6,496 nucleotides of DNA from Actinomycetota bacterium (GCA_014360385.1 JACIXO010000074.1:1-6496), one strand, 5' to 3'; numbered from the stretch's first letter, positions 1 to 5,098 are shown. The notes: generated from the letters alone by a model not told the origin. Numbers and translations: made by a program.

Positions 1-1
1 A

Positions 2-448
2 AGGGTAGGTAAAACATACATAGCTCTTGTGTGGGGCAGGTTTGCCTTAAGTGAGGGTGAAATAAATTTGCCCATAGGGAGATCAAGATCAGATAGAAAA
101 AAGATGGCAGTGTCGCTTGACAGGGGTAGAGAAGCTATAACCAGGTTTAAGGTTATTCAAGAATTTGATAATTGTTCGTTGCTAGAAATAAATCCAATAA
201 CCGGGAGGACTCATCAGATAAGAGTGCATTTAAGCTACATTGGACACCCCATTATAGGGGATAAACAATATGGAAACAAAGACTCTGATAAATTGGCGAA
301 AGAATTAGGACTTGGGAGGCAGTTTCTGCATGCTAAAAAATTAATTTTTACCCATCCAGTTTCAGGAAAGAAAATGGTGATAGAAGATGACCTTGAAGAT
401 GATCTGGATGCTACTCTTGAGAAACTAAGGAGGGATCATGGAATGTAA
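2..448 (+). CDS. rluD: RluD/RluA-family 23S rRNA pseudouridine synthase, C-terminal part (5' truncated by window)
   Basis: The reading frame is open from base 2, so the gene starts outside the window; the GTG at 29 is only an internal Val in the stretch KTYIALVWG. The visible 148 residues carry the C-terminal half of the RluA-type catalytic domain: a PIGR motif near residue 26, RKKMAV shortly after, then INPITGRTHQIRVHLSYIGHP with the family's GRTHQIR signature and a following IGDKQYG, and a late FLHAKKLIFTHP segment. These enzymes isomerise uridine to pseudouridine in 23S rRNA in the cytoplasm. The catalytic Asp (HRLD motif) must lie upstream and cannot be checked. RluD, RluA and RluC cannot be separated from this fragment; the symbol rests on the known lspA-rluD-pyrR gene order in Bacillota. 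Stop is TAA at 446-448. The last codons contain a strong Shine-Dalgarno (427-434) that serves no long downstream gene. Confidence 0.9.
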   Translation, partial: RVGKTYIALVWGRFALSEGEINLPIGRSRSDRKKMAVSLDRGREAITRFKVIQEFDNCSLLEINPITGRTHQIRVHLSYIGHPIIGDKQYGNKDSDKLAKELGLGRQFLHAKKLIFTHPVSGKKMVIEDDLEDDLDATLEKLRRDHGM

Positions 449-506
449 AACAAGGAGTGTAAAAGAAAGGATTTTAGAAAGAATTATAAATCTTGATTGC
501 TCTTAA
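438..506 (+). CDS. Candidate 22-residue small ORF overlapping the rluD stop
   Basis: An ATG at 438 opens a 22-codon frame ending with TAA at 504-506. It overlaps the 3' end of the pseudouridine synthase gene by 11 nt. The sequence AAGGAGGG at 427-434 is a near-perfect Shine-Dalgarno, but it lies only about 4 nt from the ATG, which is the same short spacing seen at pyrR in this window. The peptide begins MECKTRS, continues with a charged amphipathic stretch (VKERILERI) and ends INLDCS; it has two cysteines and no recognisable domain. Two readings fit: a genuine small protein translated by coupling, or the broken start of a gene that once followed directly, as pyrR does in the ancestral order. 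The ribosome-binding sequence also encodes Leu-Arg-Arg in rluD, so it could be chance. Function unknown. Confidence 0.3.
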   Translation: MECKTRSVKERILERIINLDCS

Positions 507-511
507 AAATA

Positions 512-527
512 ATTCTTAAATTCTTAA
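512..527 (+). repeat. 8-bp exact tandem duplication (ATTCTTAA x2)
   Basis: ATTCTTAA occurs twice head to tail in the spacer before the DUF211 gene. A weak promoter-like pair, TTGATT at 493-498 and TTAAAT at 516-521 with a 17-nt gap, overlaps it. If real it would start transcription shortly before the ribosome-binding site at 534. The promoter reading is tentative, because this spacer is very AT-rich. Confidence 0.6.
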
Positions 528-533
528 AGAGTT

Positions 534-541
534 AAAGGAGG
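534..541 (+). promoter_or_regulatory. Shine-Dalgarno selecting the TTG start of the DUF211 gene
   Basis: AAAGGAGG lies 11 nt before the TTG at 553. No in-frame ATG or GTG lies between them, so this strong site supports initiation at TTG, which places the conserved IRRIVLDVLKPH segment at the very N-terminus as in the family. Confidence 0.75.
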
Positions 542-552
542 AGTTTGATAAA

Positions 553-840
553 TTGGCTAATATAAGAAGAATTGTTTTAGATGTTTTAAAACCCCACTCA
601 CCAGGACTGGTAGAATTGGCAGCTCAGCTTGCTGATCTTAAAGGGGTAAGCGGAGTAGATATTTCACTTAAGGAAATGGACCAGAAGGTTGAGAATGTAA
701 AGATAACATGCGAGGGTGAGTCTATAAATTATGAGGAAATAGAGGGAGTAATATTCCGCAATGGCGGCTCTATTCACAGCGTAGATAAAGTCTCAGCAGG
801 AGCAAGTCTGATTGAGGAGGTAATGACTCAGCAGGATTGA
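553..840 (+). CDS. DUF211 family protein
   Basis: A 95-residue protein with the hallmark DUF211 (PF02680) pattern: an N-terminal IRRIVLDVLKPH at residues 4-15, a helix rich in Leu/Ala (PGLVELAAQLADL), the strand segment GVSGVDISLKEMDQKVENVKITCEG at about 31-55, and a C-terminal GGSIHSVDKVSAGASLIEE. The length is close to the family's usual 90-100 residues, so it is complete. It has no signal peptide or membrane segment and should be cytosolic. DUF211 proteins are small alpha/beta proteins, known mostly from archaea; from memory, structures of archaeal members show a ferredoxin/ACT-like fold and oligomers that may bind a ligand or metal. The biochemical role is unknown. The gene starts with TTG behind a strong Shine-Dalgarno, follows rluD after about 100 nt and is followed by a terminator, so it is the last gene of its transcript or a single-gene unit. 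Its apparent archaeal affinity raises the possibility of transfer. Confidence 0.88.
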   Translation: MANIRRIVLDVLKPHSPGLVELAAQLADLKGVSGVDISLKEMDQKVENVKITCEGESINYEEIEGVIFRNGGSIHSVDKVSAGASLIEEVMTQQD

Positions 841-861
841 GGAGTTACATTTAGAGTCAAC

Positions 862-921
862 AAAAGTCCGATGCGCCAGATACTTTACTTTATCGTAGGG
901 TTTCTGGCGCATAAGTTTTTT
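862..921. terminator. Hairpin terminator between converging genes, probably bidirectional
   Basis: ATGCGCCAGA (871-880) pairs perfectly with TCTGGCGCAT (903-912). After a T/T mismatch the hairpin continues with seven more pairs (882-888 with 895-901, including G-T pairs), closing a six-base loop. Downstream on the plus strand come AAG and six Ts (916-921). On the minus strand the hairpin is followed by CGGACTTTTG, a shorter T run. It lies between the DUF211 stop (840) and the permease stop (968), so it can end both transcripts. It should be stronger for the plus strand. Confidence 0.8.
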
Positions 922-967
922 AGCTAATTGTATGTTGAATTTTATGATTTGTAAGATGTAGAATTTT

Positions 968-1909
968 TTATGTTGACCTTATTTCCTGCTTTATGAATAT
1001 GATGTAAGATACTGCAAAGCAAATTATTGCTAATGCTATTATTACAATAAGCTGAGGCCATATCTGAATAAGGCTCTGCCCAAGAGAGAGGGGTTTTAGC
1101 AGCATTTTTTCAACATCACTTGTAAGAACAGGTCTTAGCAGGAAGTGTCCCCCGGTTGGAACGAGTAAAGTTACAATGGATTCGGAGTAAAGAGTTGATG
1201 GTGAGATTCTTAAAATCCCATGCTCAATCGAATAGTTCTTAAGTTGTGTAGACAGTGTTGCGCCTTCAAGAGGAGCCATGGCATTTGCTATAGCATTAGC
1301 TATTATGGGAAGGAAAAACATTAAAAAGAGCCAGATAGCAATTGAAACCAGAATTGAAGCAGTTGTTTTTTCCATAATTATTGAGAAAAGAATAGAAAGT
1401 CCCATCCAGAATGTCCCATAGCAAATACTAATAAATATGAACATAAAGATTCTCAGTATTTCTTCCGAAGTAGGGGGAACTCCAATTGTCCTCAGGCCAA
1501 TTCCTGCTATTATAAATACGATACTGCTTACAATTATACTAAGAGTGGTAACCCCGGCTAAGAACTTACCGTTTATGACACTGTCTCTGTATATTGGCTG
1601 TGATAAAAGTCTACTTAAGTTTCCAGATGCTCTTTCGCTGTTTATAGCATCGAATCCGAAAATTATTCCGATTATTGGAATGAAGAAGCTAATAAAAGTT
1701 ATAAAAGAGGGAAGTATGTCTCCTGAAGTAGTAAATAATCTTAAAAAGACGTGTTCTTCTGTAGCTTTTGCTACTTCTCTTATGTTTTGAAGAGACACAT
1801 AAACTGAAGAAAGTGCAGCTACATAAACCAGCGCTAACAGAATTATAAACTTTTTACTGCTAAAGTAGTCTGCTAATTCTTTTCTGTATACTGTAAGAAT
1901 ACTTCTCAA
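968..1909 (-). CDS. ABC-2 type transporter permease
   Basis: A 313-residue integral membrane protein with about six predicted transmembrane segments, near residues 20-40, 65-88, 116-138, 151-178, 183-206 and 286-308. A cytoplasmic segment after the second carries the ABC-2 permease pattern (FDAINSERASGNLSRLLSQPIYR, then a Lys before the next helix). The region between segments 5 and 6 (about 80 residues) is probably a large extracytoplasmic loop. Similar permeases (NosY, NatB, ABC-2 families) pair with one ATPase to move substrates out of or across the membrane; the substrate is not evident here. The start is TTG at 1909, overlapping the ATPase stop in a TTGA junction, with AGAGGAG five nt upstream, so translation is coupled. 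It is the last gene of the minus-strand operon and ends 47 nt from the shared terminator. Family assignment is firm; function is open. Confidence 0.9.
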   Translation of the reverse strand: MRSILTVYRKELADYFSSKKFIILLALVYVAALSSVYVSLQNIREVAKATEEHVFLRLFTTSGDILPSFITFISFFIPIIGIIFGFDAINSERASGNLSRLLSQPIYRDSVINGKFLAGVTTLSIIVSSIVFIIAGIGLRTIGVPPTSEEILRIFMFIFISICYGTFWMGLSILFSIIMEKTTASILVSIAIWLFLMFFLPIIANAIANAMAPLEGATLSTQLKNYSIEHGILRISPSTLYSESIVTLLVPTGGHFLLRPVLTSDVEKMLLKPLSLGQSLIQIWPQLIVIIALAIICFAVSYIIFIKQEIRST

Positions 1910-2859
1910 CTTTGCTCCTCTTTGAAATATTTTAGATAAATTTCTTCAAGCGCATATTCTTTTATGTTCATCTTGGTAAGAATGATGCTAGAGTCAGTAA
2001 CGATCCTGGAAATGGTTGATCTTAAGTCTTTGTCGCTCACAATGTCGAGAACATTTTGGTTTTGCTCTATGTTTATGACTTCTGGCAAGGCTTTTATTTT
2101 TTCAAATAATTGTTGTGAAGGTTCTGAAACCTCAACTTCTATCCTGTATCTTCCTCCTCCAAACAACTTTCTCCCAAGTTCGTCAATTTTACCCTCACCT
2201 ATAAGCTTGCCTCTGGAGAGTATGCCAACCCGGTGGCAGATTCTCTGGATCAAATTTAGTTGATGCGAGGAGAGAAGAAAAGTTATCTTTTTTGTTTCAT
2301 TTAAGTTTATGATTGTATCAAGTATCTGGTTTGCAACTTCTACATCCAGACCTTCTGTAGGTTCGTCAAAAATAACTAATTTTGGATCTTTTATCAGGAC
2401 ATCAGCAATTCCTAACCTTTGTTTCATTCCCTTGGAAAATTGTTTAACAAGTTGATTTTTGTTTTGAGATAGTCCCACTATTTCCAGTACTTCATCTATT
2501 TTCTTCGGGATTAGTTTGTAATCTATATTGTTAAGTTCAGCGGTGTAAGCAAGATTTTCTTTTGCTGTCATATCTTCATAGAATCCGACTTTCTCGGGAA
2601 GGTATCCAGTTATTCTTTTTACTTTTAGAGGCTCTTTCGTGGGATTAAATCCGGCTACATTTATTGTTCCGGAAGCCGGTTCTGTAAGTCCCAGTAACAT
2701 CAAAATTATGGTAGACTTTCCAGCTCCGTTTGGACCCAAAAGTCCGTAGATCTCTCCTTCATCTATAACAAGATTTAAGTTGTCGACCACAAGCTTCCCA
2801 TTATAGGTTTTACAGAGATCTCTGGTTTTTATTATTACGTTTTTTTCTTCAGCACTCAT
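1906..2859 (-). CDS. ABC transporter ATP-binding protein
   Basis: A 317-residue ABC ATPase with all the nucleotide-binding elements: Walker A GPNGAGKST at residues 42-50, a Q-loop region reading GYLPE (Glu in place of Gln, as usual in ATPases that serve ABC-2 permeases), signature FSKGMKQR at about 141-148, Walker B LVIFDEP at about 161-167, the D-loop GLD, and the H-loop His in LLSSHQL near residue 200. Residues from about 230 form a C-terminal regulatory-type extension also seen in drug and NosF-like exporters. It would hydrolyse ATP at the cytoplasmic face and drive the adjacent permease. The ATG start at 2859 is preceded by GGAAGAAG lying in the last codons of the upstream gene, whose stop is 3 nt away; its own stop overlaps the permease start by 4 nt. 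The substrate cannot be told from sequence. Confidence 0.95.
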   Translation of the reverse strand: MSAEEKNVIIKTRDLCKTYNGKLVVDNLNLVIDEGEIYGLLGPNGAGKSTIILMLLGLTEPASGTINVAGFNPTKEPLKVKRITGYLPEKVGFYEDMTAKENLAYTAELNNIDYKLIPKKIDEVLEIVGLSQNKNQLVKQFSKGMKQRLGIADVLIKDPKLVIFDEPTEGLDVEVANQILDTIINLNETKKITFLLSSHQLNLIQRICHRVGILSRGKLIGEGKIDELGRKLFGGGRYRIEVEVSEPSQQLFEKIKALPEVINIEQNQNVLDIVSDKDLRSTISRIVTDSSIILTKMNIKEYALEEIYLKYFKEEQS

Positions 2860-2862
2860 TTC

Positions 2863-3753
2863 TTATCTTCTTCCCAATCTTGCAAAGGTTACTGCTATTC
2901 CAACAATAACTATTACAATTATTCCGATACCTACCCATCCCCAGATGGTAGGAGTAAGAACTGTCACCCTGACTTCTATTTTGTCCTCTGCGTTTTCACT
3001 TTTTGCAGAAATAGTTAACATGTAATCACCAGCAATAGTTTTTTCAGGAGGGGTTATGGTAACATCTACTTCTTTGCTTTTACCTGCTTCTATTTTTTCC
3101 ACTTCTTTTGGATCGAATTCGACTATCCATCCTTCAGGCTCATCTGCAGAAAGTGTAATTTTTTCTATTGAATCGGAGCCTTTATTTTCGAGTTTTATTA
3201 TAAGGTGGTTATCCTTACCAGATGTTACCTTGGTATCGAGTCTTCCACTTTTAGTGGTAAGGTCGAGCTCGTATGTAGCAGTTACTATAGCCAGAAATTC
3301 AGCTGTAGCTTCCAGGCCCAATTCTTCATTAGAAGCTTTTACTGTAATTTTATATTCTCCTGGTTGAGGTTTCACAAGGGGAATGGCAACAGCTTTAAGA
3401 CTTTCCTTTTTGGCAGGTTTTAATTTGACTGCTGATATTTCAGTTTGCTCGTAGGCAGGGGTAACACCAACATACCATCCTTCAGGTCCTTCTGTAGTAA
3501 GATCGAAGGTAACTTCCTCTTCTTTTCCTGTGTAAGTTAAATCCATTTTGAATGAGAATTGTTCCCCGGCTTTGGCTTTTAGTTCAGGATATGTAATATC
3601 GAATTCCAGTTTTTCAGGTATTACTGTTTCTTCGGTTTCCTCTTCGGTTGTCTGTGCAAAAATAGTTCCCGGGAGGAGAAAATACAGGGATATTACAAAT
3701 AGTAGCACAGTTGTAAGGAAAAGCATCTTTGATTTTTTATTTCGGTAGCCCAC
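2863..3753 (-). CDS. Membrane-anchored extracytoplasmic protein with two NEW3-like Ig-fold repeats
   Basis: A 296-residue protein with an N-terminal hydrophobic segment (about residues 9-33, ending FAQT, so a signal peptide or anchor), an acidic low-complexity stretch of Thr and Glu, a beta-rich exterior, and a C-terminal transmembrane helix (about 271-291) followed by ARLGRR, which places the C-terminus in the cytoplasm. The exterior holds two related modules: about 48-142, with EGPEGWYVGVTP and PQPGEYKITVKAS, and about 156-265, with DEPEGWIVEFDP and TIAGDYMLTISAKS. The shared EPEGW...P and GxYxLTV pattern is that of NEW3 (PF10633) and COG1470-type proteins. It is the first gene of the operon and lies 3 nt before the ATPase, so it is likely an accessory or substrate-contacting partner of the exporter; that role is inferred. 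The start is GTG at 3753. The in-frame ATG ten codons in lacks a comparable ribosome-binding site. Confidence 0.85.
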   Translation of the reverse strand: MGYRNKKSKMLFLTTVLLFVISLYFLLPGTIFAQTTEEETEETVIPEKLEFDITYPELKAKAGEQFSFKMDLTYTGKEEEVTFDLTTEGPEGWYVGVTPAYEQTEISAVKLKPAKKESLKAVAIPLVKPQPGEYKITVKASNEELGLEATAEFLAIVTATYELDLTTKSGRLDTKVTSGKDNHLIIKLENKGSDSIEKITLSADEPEGWIVEFDPKEVEKIEAGKSKEVDVTITPPEKTIAGDYMLTISAKSENAEDKIEVRVTVLTPTIWGWVGIGIIVIVIVGIAVTFARLGRR

Positions 3754-3762
3754 TTTCTAACT

Positions 3763-3770
3763 CTCCTTCC
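3763..3770 (-). promoter_or_regulatory. Shine-Dalgarno selecting the GTG start of the NEW3-like gene
   Basis: On the minus strand GGAAGGAG is followed by nine nt and then GTG. This spacing and strength favour the GTG at 3753 over the internal ATG at 3726. Confidence 0.7.
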
Positions 3771-3869
3771 CTTAAGCGGATATTTTTTAATTCTCTAAGC
3801 AAATATTTTAAGAATTGTTACCTTTTATAAGTTTTCGAACCTGGCCAACTAACTTCTAATTTTTTAAAT

Positions 3870-3899
3870 TTTATAACTTTAAGGTTTAATGTCAAGCAA
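3870..3899 (-). promoter_or_regulatory. Candidate promoter of the minus-strand ABC operon
   Basis: Read on the minus strand, TTGCTT (3899-3894) and TATAAA (3875-3870) are separated by 18 nt. A consensus TTGACA (3895-3890) overlaps but is only 14 nt from the same -10. Transcription would start roughly 110 nt before the GTG of the NEW3-like gene. The region is AT-rich, so chance matches are possible. Confidence 0.4.
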
Positions 3900-3923
3900 A
3901 ATCTACTCTGGAAAATACTCTGT

Positions 3924-4025
3924 GAAAGTATCTTTATTTAATTCTCAAACGGTTTTCGTAAAGTCACTAAGCCTGGTCCAATATTAAGAGTATTTGTTTT
4001 TCATCACGGAAAAAGAGATACTTTC
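3924..4025. repeat. 10-bp inverted repeat with 82-nt spacer
   Basis: GAAAGTATCT at 3924-3933 is the exact reverse complement of AGATACTTTC at 4016-4025. Inside and overlapping it, AAATACTC (3913-3920) and GAGTATTT (3988-3995) form a second exact inverted pair, in interlocked rather than nested order. This could be a regulatory looping site or a mobile-element remnant, but no target duplication or transposase is seen. Confidence 0.4.
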
Positions 4026-4034
4026 TACTATGAT

Positions 4035-4055
4035 GTAAAAATTTTTGATTTTTAC
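4035..4055. repeat. AT-rich 8-bp dyad abutting the pyr promoter -35
   Basis: GTAAAAAT (4035-4042) and ATTTTTAC (4048-4055) pair perfectly around a five-base loop and end exactly where the candidate -35 begins. A run of seven Ts follows at 4059-4065, so it could be a weak terminator, an A/T-tract upstream activator or an operator; the sequence does not decide. Confidence 0.4.
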
Positions 4056-4084
4056 TTGTTTTTTTGGTTAAAATTTCATATAGT
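4056..4084 (+). promoter_or_regulatory. Candidate sigma-A promoter of the pyr operon
   Basis: TTGTTT (4056-4061) and TATAGT (4079-4084) lie 17 nt apart, the optimal spacing, and follow an A/T tract. The expected start near 4091 would give a transcript that includes the whole PyrR attenuator, starting about 130 nt downstream. A closer alternative, TTGCTG at 4187 with TATAAA at 4212, would start inside the PyrR hairpin and so is less likely. Confidence 0.5.
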
Positions 4085-4183
4085 AACAGATAGAAATAGC
4101 AATATAGAGATTTAGCAGTAAGGATTAAATGAATCAATAAAGCAAGTTTTCGAATTGGTGAAACTGTATATCACACAAAATTA

Positions 4184-4209
4184 AAATTGCTGTAGAAAAT
4201 TGCTGTAGA
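4184..4209 (+). repeat. 13-bp exact tandem duplication upstream of the attenuator
   Basis: AAATTGCTGTAGA is present twice in direct succession (4184-4196, 4197-4209). It ends 11 nt before the PyrR-binding hairpin and lies in the predicted pyr leader transcript. Confidence 0.75.
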
Positions 4210-4220
4210 ATTATAAAGGT

Positions 4221-4253
4221 ACCTTTAAATTAGTCCAGAGAGGCTAAAAAGGT
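4221..4253 (+). promoter_or_regulatory. PyrR-binding hairpin (anti-antiterminator) of the pyr leader
   Basis: The stretch AGTCCAGAGAGGCT at 4232-4245 matches the known PyrR recognition consensus ARUCCNGNGAGGYU in every position. It folds as the family does. A lower stem ACCTTT (4221-4226) pairs with AAAGGT (4248-4253). A purine bulge AAA (4227-4229) follows, then an upper stem TTAGTC (4230-4235) with GGCTAA (4242-4247) closing the hexaloop CAGAGA (4236-4241). In Bacillus, UMP-bound PyrR stabilises this hairpin, preventing the antiterminator and causing termination; PRPP opposes this. The next gene is pyrR itself, so this is an autoregulated leader. Confidence 0.92.
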
Positions 4254-4302
4254 GTTAATAAAAAGAAAAACTTTAATAAATTTTGCATGTTTAAGCCTTC
4301 TT
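4238..4302 (+). promoter_or_regulatory. Antiterminator pairing of the pyr attenuator
   Basis: AGGCT at 4241-4245 pairs with AGCCT at 4294-4298. The helix extends through 4247-4249 with 4290-4292 on one side and through 4238-4240 with 4300-4302 on the other, with a single mismatch and one bulged base. This helix uses the 3' half of the PyrR hairpin and the 5' arm of the terminator, so it excludes both. That is the switch geometry expected for pyr attenuation. Confidence 0.7.
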
Positions 4303-4328
4303 GCCATTAAGGTAAGAAGGCTTTTTTT
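4293..4328 (+). terminator. Rho-independent terminator of the pyr attenuator
   Basis: Bases 4293-4305 (AAGCCTTCTTGCC) pair with 4311-4323 (GGTAAGAAGGCTT) in a 13-bp stem with one G-T pair and the five-base loop ATTAA, followed by Ts to 4328. It lies 40 nt after the PyrR hairpin and about 210 nt before pyrR. Its 5' arm is shared with the antiterminator, so it acts as a conditional terminator. Confidence 0.92.
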
Positions 4329-4380
4329 ATGTAAAAAATATAGCTTGAAATTCTGGGTGGTAGACTATGTTCTTTAGAGA

Positions 4381-4396
4381 GGTAAGAAGGCTTTTT
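4381..4396 (+). repeat. Second copy of the terminator 3' arm and T-tract
   Basis: GGTAAGAAGGCTTTTT at 4381-4396 is identical to 4311-4326, exactly 70 nt upstream, and similarity continues loosely into the following TAT and A-run. No matching 5' arm precedes it. Instead it follows TTTAGAGAG, so the stretch reads AGAGAGG directly joined to the terminator arm, resembling the PyrR loop sequence. It may be a remnant of a duplicated attenuator or a second partner for the arm at 4293-4305. Confidence 0.8.
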
Positions 4397-4417
4397 GTAT
4401 AAAAAATTGTAAAGAAT

Positions 4418-4464
4418 CCGTAAATACGGTAAATAAAACGGTAAATAAAAGGGGGTAAATAAAG
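4418..4464 (+). repeat. 12-bp tandem repeat in the pyrR 5' leader
   Basis: CGGTAAATAAAA occurs twice exactly (4427-4438, 4439-4450), with degenerate copies before (CCGTAAATA, 4418-4426) and after (GGGTAAATAAAG, 4453-4464). It lies between the attenuator and the pyrR ribosome-binding site. Confidence 0.75.
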
Positions 4465-4517
4465 GAAGGTCAGGAAGTTATAAAAATTAGTTTTTAGTTT
4501 TAGTCTAATCAACTAAA

Positions 4518-4536
4518 AGAGGAGTAAGAAGAGGAG
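4518..4536 (+). promoter_or_regulatory. Duplicated Shine-Dalgarno before pyrR
   Basis: AGAGGAG is present at 4518-4524 and again at 4530-4536. The nearer copy ends 4 nt before the ATG, a short gap; the farther one is 16 nt away. GTCTAAT also flanks the site on both sides (4503-4509, 4537-4543), with the second copy containing the start codon. The ATG at 4541 fits the family's N-terminus, so the nearer site is taken as functional. Confidence 0.6.
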
Positions 4537-4540
4537 TCTA

Positions 4541-5077
4541 ATGAGGGAAAAGGCTCTCATATTAAACGAGAATGATATAGCCAGGATAATTAAGAGAATT
4601 TCCCACGAAATACTGGAGAGAAACAAGGGTTGTGAGAATCTAGTTTTTATTGGCATACAGAAGAGAGGAGTTCCTCTTGCCAGAAGAATAGCGAAAAACA
4701 TAGAAGAACTTGAAGATATCAGATTAGAGGTCGGTAAGCTTGATATCACTTTTTATAGAGATGACGTTGGCCAGAGAATAAAACCAGATATTCAGATAAC
4801 AGATATCCCATTTGACATAAAAGACAGAGATGTAATTCTGGTTGATGATGTACTTTTTACTGGTAGGACTATCAGAGCTGCTCTAGATGCGATTATAGAT
4901 TTTGGAAGACCGAAATCTATACAATTGGTGGTTTTGATTGACAGGGGTCATAGGGAGCTTCCTATAAGGGCAGATTATGTTGGGAAGAACCTTCCCACAT
5001 CTCTTAGTGAATTTGTGGAAGTCAAATTAAAGGAGATAGATGGGGTTGACAGAGTAGCTATTTGTGAAGCTTCCTAG
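4541..5077 (+). CDS. pyrR: Bifunctional pyr operon regulator / uracil phosphoribosyltransferase PyrR
   Basis: A 178-residue type I phosphoribosyltransferase fold protein, full family length (about 180). The N-terminus MREKALILNENDIARIIKRISHEILERN and the segment GIQKRGVPLARRI (about 38-50) align with PyrR. The PRPP-binding motif VILVDDVLFTGRT lies at about 98-110, and the PyrR-specific LIDRGHRELPIRADYVGKNLPTS at about 132-154. PyrR binds pyr leader RNA in response to UMP and, as a side activity, converts uracil and PRPP to UMP. A perfect PyrR-binding hairpin and terminator precede the gene, so it should repress its own operon by attenuation. pyrB follows after 120 nt. No uracil permease gene (pyrP) lies between them, unlike in B. 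subtilis. The frame stays open for 22 codons after the TAG stop, but PyrR homologues end here. Identification is secure from sequence and context. Confidence 0.96.
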   Translation: MREKALILNENDIARIIKRISHEILERNKGCENLVFIGIQKRGVPLARRIAKNIEELEDIRLEVGKLDITFYRDDVGQRIKPDIQITDIPFDIKDRDVILVDDVLFTGRTIRAALDAIIDFGRPKSIQLVVLIDRGHRELPIRADYVGKNLPTSLSEFVEVKLKEIDGVDRVAICEAS

Positions 5078-5080
5078 CTT

Positions 5081-5098
5081 ATGTTTATTATGTTTATT
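5081..5098 (+). repeat. 9-bp exact tandem duplication after pyrR
   Basis: ATGTTTATT occurs twice head to tail, starting 3 nt after the pyrR stop. A weak hairpin (5102-5124) follows without a T-tract, so it is not a terminator. No PyrR recognition sequence is present in the pyrR-pyrB spacer. Confidence 0.6.

Larger units (their letters stand above)
3754..4220. other. Divergent intergenic region without a gene
   Basis: This is the AT-rich gap between the divergently transcribed ABC operon and the pyr leader. Neither strand has a frame with a credible start and ribosome-binding site. It holds a candidate minus-strand promoter near 3870-3899, an interlocked pair of inverted repeats at 3913-4025, an AT hairpin at 4035-4055, a candidate plus-strand promoter at 4056-4084, and a 13-bp tandem duplication at 4184-4209. 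Confidence 0.7.

Noticed and set aside
856..977. Inverted repeat GTCAACA (856-862) / TGTTGAC (971-977) flanking the terminator, as possible element ends
   Set aside because: Only 7 bp, one arm lies within permease codons, and there is no target duplication or transposase; best explained by chance.
1437..1790. 117-codon plus-strand frame within the permease gene
   Set aside because: It is antisense to a well-supported membrane protein gene, has no recognisable domain, and its hydrophobic look mirrors the codons of the transmembrane segments.
4238..4512. Possible riboswitch or T-box other than PyrR
   Set aside because: No T-box NGGUGGNA-type element or known aptamer core was recognised; the PyrR element explains the conditional terminator fully.
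4327..4749. Minus-strand frames over the pyr leader and the start of pyrR
   Set aside because: One lies in low-complexity AT-rich leader sequence and the other is antisense to conserved pyrR codons; neither shows a protein family pattern.
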